Below, piece by piece: positions 14,490-18,591 of a stretch of DNA of 18,591 bases. The notes under the pieces were generated by a model that made no database searches, had not been told where the DNA came from, and saw nothing but the letters and a program-made list of their open reading frames with translations. This stretch comes from JBBQFC01 sp038321615 (GTDB lineage: Bacteria > Bacteroidota > Bacteroidia > Flavobacteriales_D > Cryomorphaceae): contig JBBQFC010000064.1 in assembly GCA_038321615.1 (NCBI GenBank), positions 1-18,591 on the forward strand, in the 5' to 3' direction. Numbering within the stretch: the stretch's first letter is position 1; every line of letters starts with the position of its first letter. The translations under genes and the position numbers were made by a program.

Positions 14490-16157
14490 ATGAAGATTAT
14501 AGCCGAAAGCGCTTACAATCACATGGGTCGATGGCAGGAAGCGGTGGCGCTCCTTGAGGCCGCTCATGCTGCTAAAGCCGACTATTTCACCATGCAGATC
14601 ATGAATCCCGAAATATTCAGCGAGAAGACCTATTCCAAGCACCAACTTTACATCGATCACAATATAACTTACACCGACTGGGATCGCGTCTTTCAGCGAG
14701 CCACCGAACTCGGAATACATTGCATTCCCTGTCCGCTCGATATAGACTCCCTGGAGTACGTGCTATCAAAGAAACCGGACTTAATTAAAATCCACGCTAC
14801 AGACCTGACCAATAAGCCTCTGCTGGATCGAATAAAGCATCACGGTGCAGCCAAAATACTCCTGGAGACTCAGGCAGCAACCAATTTTGAAATCCGGTTT
14901 GCACTCGAAATTTTAGGCCATTTGGTGGAAGCGATCCTTACTGGCTACAGCAATTATCCCACGGAGCTTGAAGATATCAATCTGCTTTCGCTCGATGCGA
15001 TAGCCCGCGACTACGGTTTCCCGGTTGGCCTTGCGGACCATTCTCCCACCGTCACAGAAATTGCTTTGATGGCCCTGGCCAAAGGATGTGCCTATTTTGA
15101 AAAGCACATTACACTCACACGCAACAACCGGAATTTTGATTGGCAAGTGTCGCTTTACCCCGAAGAGTTCAGCATGCTTACCTCAAAGGTGGCGCTTTAC
15201 GCGAAAAGTCTGGGTAGCGGAGTTAAACATCCTGTAGCACACGAACGTCCCTTTCGCGATATTCTCTATAAAAAAGTGATGGCCGATGGTTCTCTCAAAC
15301 GCTCGGACAACGCACCCAGCCTGGTGGCGCATACCTTTGAATCTTTTGCGGCAGAAAACGTAACCATCGCCATCATTGCGCGACTCAGCTCACAGCGGCT
15401 TCCCAAAAAAGTATTGGCCGAACTCGGAGAAGCATCCGTCATCGAGAACCTTTACCAGCACATGCAGTTGGTAAAATCGGCAACATCGGTTGTATTGGCA
15501 ACTTCTACTCATGCCGGCGATACACCTTTGGCTACGTTTGCAGAAAGTAAGGGAATGACCGTTTTTCGCGGACACCCGGAATCGGTAATCGATCGCATGC
15601 TTGATTTGGCCTGGAAAAATAAGTCGGGTATAATTCTGCGCGTCACGGGCGACAATCCCTTCACCAATCCCCAGCTCACCGATGCCATCATCGACTTGAT
15701 GCAAAGCGAAAATCTCGATTACACCAAAGTGAACAACGCCCCTTTTGGCGTCTCAGCCGAAGCGTTTCGAGCTTCTTATCTATGGCGGCTTTATGTCGAA
15801 ATGGAAAACCCCATGGTGTCCGAATACCTTACCTGGTTTGTGTTAAATGATTCGACTTGCCGCAAAGGATGTATTGATCTGGAATTCCAAATTACGGATT
15901 GGAGTCTCAAAAATTTGTCGATAGATTACCCTTCCGATCTGGAAGATGCACGAAAAGTATTGACCTGTGCAGCAGCAAAATCGACTGCCGAAATATCGCT
16001 AAGCACCTTATTGAACTGCTGCGCTTCCCAGCTTACAAACAAGGAAGATACGCTGATGAAACTACCGGGGGATCAGCACATGCTTTTATCAGAATACTTG
16101 GATCGCTGGAAAAATACAAACTACCAAATTCGGTTGAAATTCAGAATTGAGAGTTGA
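14490..16157 (+). CDS. Fusion of NeuB-type sugar-acid synthase and SpsF-type cytidylyltransferase
   Basis: A 555-residue two-domain protein. The frame is open from 14208, but ATG 14490 is preferred: the NeuB-type start MKIIAESAYNHMG begins there, seven bases after the HAD stop, and the upstream part lies inside that gene. Residues 1-245 are a NeuB-like barrel with Glu6, His11, KIHATDLTN (100-108), GYSNYP (152-157), GLADHS (180-185) and EKHITL (204-209). His184 and His206 are the metal ligands. The SAF domain is absent. Residues about 291-505 are a CTP_transf_3/SpsF-like domain with IAIIARLSSQRLPKKVL (293-309), RVTGDNPF (384-391) and SIDYPSDLEDARK (477-489). It predicts synthesis and CMP activation of an acidic sugar in one polypeptide. 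The last eight codons derive from an AATTC repeat. Confidence 0.88.
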   Translation: MKIIAESAYNHMGRWQEAVALLEAAHAAKADYFTMQIMNPEIFSEKTYSKHQLYIDHNITYTDWDRVFQRATELGIHCIPCPLDIDSLEYVLSKKPDLIKIHATDLTNKPLLDRIKHHGAAKILLETQAATNFEIRFALEILGHLVEAILTGYSNYPTELEDINLLSLDAIARDYGFPVGLADHSPTVTEIALMALAKGCAYFEKHITLTRNNRNFDWQVSLYPEEFSMLTSKVALYAKSLGSGVKHPVAHERPFRDILYKKVMADGSLKRSDNAPSLVAHTFESFAAENVTIAIIARLSSQRLPKKVLAELGEASVIENLYQHMQLVKSATSVVLATSTHAGDTPLATFAESKGMTVFRGHPESVIDRMLDLAWKNKSGIILRVTGDNPFTNPQLTDAIIDLMQSENLDYTKVNNAPFGVSAEAFRASYLWRLYVEMENPMVSEYLTWFVLNDSTCRKGCIDLEFQITDWSLKNLSIDYPSDLEDARKVLTCAAAKSTAEISLSTLLNCCASQLTNKEDTLMKLPGDQHMLLSEYLDRWKNTNYQIRLKFRIES

Positions 16158-16209
16158 AAATGACTTTCCATCGTGATCGTTCCTTGCTATAATTCAGAAT
16201 GCAGAATTA
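16137..16209. repeat. AATTC repeat, copy C, overlapping the fusion gene's stop codon
   Basis: AAATTCAGAATTGAGAGTTG (16137-16156) spans the last codons and the TGA of the fusion gene. Bases 16145-16162 match 5393-5410 before the PASTA gene with one difference. Bases 16166-16209 (TTCCATCGTGATCGTTCCTT and on to AATTCAGAATGCAGAATTA) resemble copies A and B. The next 79 bases (16210-16288) show nothing I recognise. Confidence 0.6.
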
Positions 16210-16288
16210 CCCTCCATGGTGGTTATTCCTGCCTACTTTGCTCCTTCTACGTATAACATTGACAATCTCAGACACTACTACGAAACCC

Positions 16289-16314
16289 AATTCTAAATTC
16301 TGAATTACCAATTC
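16289..16314. repeat. AATTC cluster abutting the MBOAT start module
   Basis: Three AATTC/AATTA steps run straight into the TATCTTTC box before the MBOAT gene. This is the same layout as copy B before the HAD gene. Confidence 0.5.
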
Positions 16315-16322
16315 TATCTTTC
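16315..16322 (+). promoter_or_regulatory. Candidate -7 box for the MBOAT gene
   Basis: TATCTTTC is one base off TAnnTTTG and lies five bases before the GTG start at 16328. The surrounding AATTCTATCTTTCACCCCGTG matches the HAD gene's start module closely. Confidence 0.45.
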
Positions 16323-16327
16323 ACCCC

Positions 16328-17791
16328 GTGCTTTTCAACTCCATCGATTTTGCCATCTTCCTGCCGATCGTTTTTGGGCTCTTCTGGGCGCTCAAATCCC
16401 GCGGTTTAGCGTGGCAAAACGGCATTCTCTTGGCGGCTAGTTACTTCTTCTACGGCTGGTGGGATTGGCGCTTTCTGGGTCTTATCGCTTTTAGCACAGT
16501 GGTAGATTTCGCCGTTGGAAATGGGCTCTCTAAAACGGCAAAACCCACCAGTCGAAAACTCCTGCTTTGGATATCCATCGCCGTAAATTTGGGCTTACTG
16601 GGGTATTTCAAATACGCCAATTTCTTTATCGAAAATTTCGCCCAAGCTTTTTCACTCCTTGGCACACCAATGCAGGCAGACCGGCTCAACATTATCCTGC
16701 CGGTCGGAATTAGCTTCTACACCTTTCAAACCATGAGCTATACCATCGACGTGTATAGAAAAGCCTTGGAGCCAACCCGAAATTTTCTGGCTTTTTCGAC
16801 CTACGTCGCATTTTTCCCCCAACTGGTAGCGGGGCCCATTGAGCGAGCCACCAATTTATTGCCTCAATTCTACAGTGAGCGCACGTTTGATTATTCCAAA
16901 GCAGTTGATGGCATGCGACAGATCCTTTGGGGTCTGTTTAAAAAAGTAGTCATTGCCGATAATTGCGCCCAGTTTGCCAATGAAATGTTCAACAATACCG
17001 CCCAGCACAATGGCATAAGTCTTACCATAGGGGCGGTATTTTTCGCATTTCAGATTTACGGCGATTTCTCGGGCTATTCCGATATCGCGATTGGTACAGC
17101 CCGTCTTTTTGGTTTCAACCTTATGCAAAATTTCGCCTTCCCCTATTTCTCGCGCGACATTGCCGAGTTTTGGCGGCGCTGGCATATATCCCTCTCTACC
17201 TGGTTTCGCGATTATCTATACATTCCCCTTGGCGGAAGCAGAGGCAGCAAAGCTCGCGTAGTTCGAAATGTATTCATCATCTTTCTGGTAAGCGGGTTTT
17301 GGCACGGAGCCAACTGGACATTCCTCGTCTGGGGCGGCCTTAATGCATTGTATTTTCTCCCTTTACTACTGAGCGACAAGAACCGCAGCCACATCGGCGA
17401 TATAGCCGCCCACTCCGCTCTCCCTTCGTTGCGCGAAGCTATTCAAATGCTGCTCACTTTTGGGCTCACGGTCTTAGCCTGGATTTTCTTTCGAGCAGAG
17501 AGCCTCTCGCATGCTTTCCAATATATACGTAGCATCCCGGGAAGCTATTTTACCAAACTAAACTATTACCTCACCTTGGAAGACCTCCATAGGCATTTTC
17601 ACCTACCCATCCTTCTTATGCTACTTACAGCTATATTGATAGAATGGTCTGGTCGCCACAACAAACACGCCCTTGTAAGTTTTGGTCTAAGCTGGCATCC
17701 GCTCATTCGTCGATCGGCCTACCTGGCCATCGCCTTAGGAATATTTCTCTTTGGTGGGCAACAAGCAGAATTTATCTATTTCCAATTTTAG
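16328..17791 (+). CDS. AlgI-like MBOAT O-acyltransferase
   Basis: A 487-residue polytopic inner-membrane protein of the MBOAT family (AlgI, DltB and PatA relatives), which hands acyl (commonly acetyl) groups across the membrane to a polymer or its extracytoplasmic partner. The N-terminus MLFNSIDFAIFLPIVFGLFW is the family's standard opening, so GTG 16328 is the start. About ten or more hydrophobic segments follow. The conserved block FWRRWHISLSTWFRDYLYIP (281-300) holds His286, and GFWHGANWTFLVWG (323-336) holds the predicted catalytic His326. PVGISFYTFQTMSY and PQLVAGPIERA are also family hallmarks. Six bases separate it from the next gene, its likely partner. Placed after the sugar-acid genes, it probably O-acylates the same glycan. 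Confidence 0.93.
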   Translation: MLFNSIDFAIFLPIVFGLFWALKSRGLAWQNGILLAASYFFYGWWDWRFLGLIAFSTVVDFAVGNGLSKTAKPTSRKLLLWISIAVNLGLLGYFKYANFFIENFAQAFSLLGTPMQADRLNIILPVGISFYTFQTMSYTIDVYRKALEPTRNFLAFSTYVAFFPQLVAGPIERATNLLPQFYSERTFDYSKAVDGMRQILWGLFKKVVIADNCAQFANEMFNNTAQHNGISLTIGAVFFAFQIYGDFSGYSDIAIGTARLFGFNLMQNFAFPYFSRDIAEFWRRWHISLSTWFRDYLYIPLGGSRGSKARVVRNVFIIFLVSGFWHGANWTFLVWGGLNALYFLPLLLSDKNRSHIGDIAAHSALPSLREAIQMLLTFGLTVLAWIFFRAESLSHAFQYIRSIPGSYFTKLNYYLTLEDLHRHFHLPILLMLLTAILIEWSGRHNKHALVSFGLSWHPLIRRSAYLAIALGIFLFGGQQAEFIYFQF

Positions 17792-17797
17792 CACGAA

Positions 17798-18591
17798 ATG
17801 GGAAAATTCATCCGCATCACTGCCATGCTCACTGCCATCTTATTGATAGGATGCTTCATTGTATTCTCCTTTGCTAATGGTCAAACAGACCCTTATTACC
17901 TGCGTTTTACCACCCCCGAGCAAACATCTCTCATACTCGGCTCATCCAGAGCAGCACAAGGCATTCAACCCGATCTCCTCGCAGCAGAAATGGGTGAACT
18001 CCCGATTTTTAATTACGCCTTTACCTTATTGCACAGCCCTTATGGAGAAACGTATAGGAAGAGTATTTTCAAAAAGCTGAAGCCATCTAAGGAAAAAGGA
18101 ATATTCATACTGGATGTATCCCCTTTGAATTTATCTGTAAATACGGCCTTGGCAAACGACCCATCCAAATTTCCGGAAACCAAGAACGCAGTGTGTAATC
18201 CGCTTCTCACCAATATTAACCCCAACCCCTTTTACCTAATCAATCATTATGACAAACCTTTCTATACCTTACTTACAAAGACATCTTCCAACCTTTTGCT
18301 CCATAACGATGGGTGGTTGGAAGTATCTGTCCCTATGGATTCTGCATCTTTAAAAAACCGCCTCCTAGAAAAACTCGATCAATATCAACCCTTGCTGAAG
18401 AGCATGACCATGAGCCCTGAGTGCATGAACGAACTTGACCTGCTTATTCAACTCTTAAAACCAAATGGGCAGATTTTCTTAGTCCGCATACCGACACACG
18501 AATCCATCTTACAACTCGAACAGGAACTGAGCCCCGACTTCAACCTGCTCATGATTGACCTGGCTCGAAAACATGATATCGCTTATTTCGA
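17798..18591 (+). CDS. Extracytoplasmic SGNH/AlgX-like partner of the MBOAT protein, 3' end cut by window edge
   Basis: An open frame from ATG 17798 runs to the window edge, giving 264 codons with no stop. The N-terminus has one hydrophobic segment (about 7-25, MLTAILLIGCFIVFSF), a membrane anchor or signal peptide. Residues 45-60 (SLILGSSRAAQGIQPDLL) look like the nucleophile block of SGNH/GDSL-type proteins that pair with MBOAT acyltransferases (AlgX, AlgJ and DltD style), with Ser49 or Ser50 as the candidate nucleophile. The region FNYAFTLLHSPYGETY and the strand GIFILDVSP (101-109) fit such a fold. The Asp-x-x-His block expected near the C-terminus would lie past the edge. The gene is six bases after the MBOAT stop, so co-expression is likely. 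Family assignment is moderate; enzymatic activity is not shown. Confidence 0.75.
   Translation, partial: MGKFIRITAMLTAILLIGCFIVFSFANGQTDPYYLRFTTPEQTSLILGSSRAAQGIQPDLLAAEMGELPIFNYAFTLLHSPYGETYRKSIFKKLKPSKEKGIFILDVSPLNLSVNTALANDPSKFPETKNAVCNPLLTNINPNPFYLINHYDKPFYTLLTKTSSNLLLHNDGWLEVSVPMDSASLKNRLLEKLDQYQPLLKSMTMSPECMNELDLLIQLLKPNGQIFLVRIPTHESILQLEQELSPDFNLLMIDLARKHDIAYF

Overview
This window looks like a chromosomal segment of a member of Bacteroidota, most likely Flavobacteriales. The evidence is a secreted protein with a C-terminal type IX secretion (type A sorting) domain, divergent ddl next to a stand-alone PASTA protein with rluD just downstream, TAnnTTTG-like -7 elements close to start codons, little sign of Shine-Dalgarno sites, and AATTC-rich intergenic repeats of the kind common in this phylum. 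I cannot name the species. Base composition is near even by eye (not counted).

Left half, housekeeping (1-9224). The 3' part of pheT runs in from the left edge and is followed, with 4-base stop/start overlaps, by a PlsC-type acyltransferase and by the rdgB house-cleaning nucleotide pyrophosphatase. On the opposite strand is ddl (D-Ala-D-Ala ligase), whose 3' end overlaps rdgB by 28 bases. Divergent from ddl is a three-gene overlapping operon: a single-pass PASTA protein, a T9SS cargo protein and RluD-type 23S rRNA pseudouridine synthase.

Boundary (9225-9819). About 600 bases without a gene hold two tandem copies, and an older partial copy, of a unit of about 180 bases. Each unit is built from nested inverted repeats and could fold into a two-armed cruciform or structured RNA. 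This array separates the conserved genes from what looks like an accessory surface-glycan locus.

Right half, glycan locus (9820-18591). An exporter of the Wzm/Wzt type (permease plus ATPase with an extra C-terminal domain) is translationally coupled to a NeuB-family sugar-acid synthase with a SAF domain and to a TylF-like methyltransferase. After a repeat-filled gap come a KdsC-like HAD phosphatase and a bifunctional protein that joins a second, SAF-less NeuB-type synthase to an SpsF-type cytidylyltransferase. After another repeat-filled gap come an AlgI-like MBOAT O-acyltransferase and its probable extracytoplasmic partner, which runs off the right edge. Inference: the locus makes one or two CMP-activated nonulosonic-acid-like sugars, phosphorylated in an intermediate, and the glycan is methylated, exported by the ABC transporter and O-acylated. 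No glycosyltransferase, epimerase or aminotransferase is visible, so the precursor route and the final polymer cannot be read from here.

The most unusual items are the synthase-cytidylyltransferase fusion with altered active-site context, the pair of divergent NeuB paralogues in one locus, the tandem nested-palindrome repeats, and a recurring module of AATTC repeats abutting a -7-like box a few bases before the start codon.
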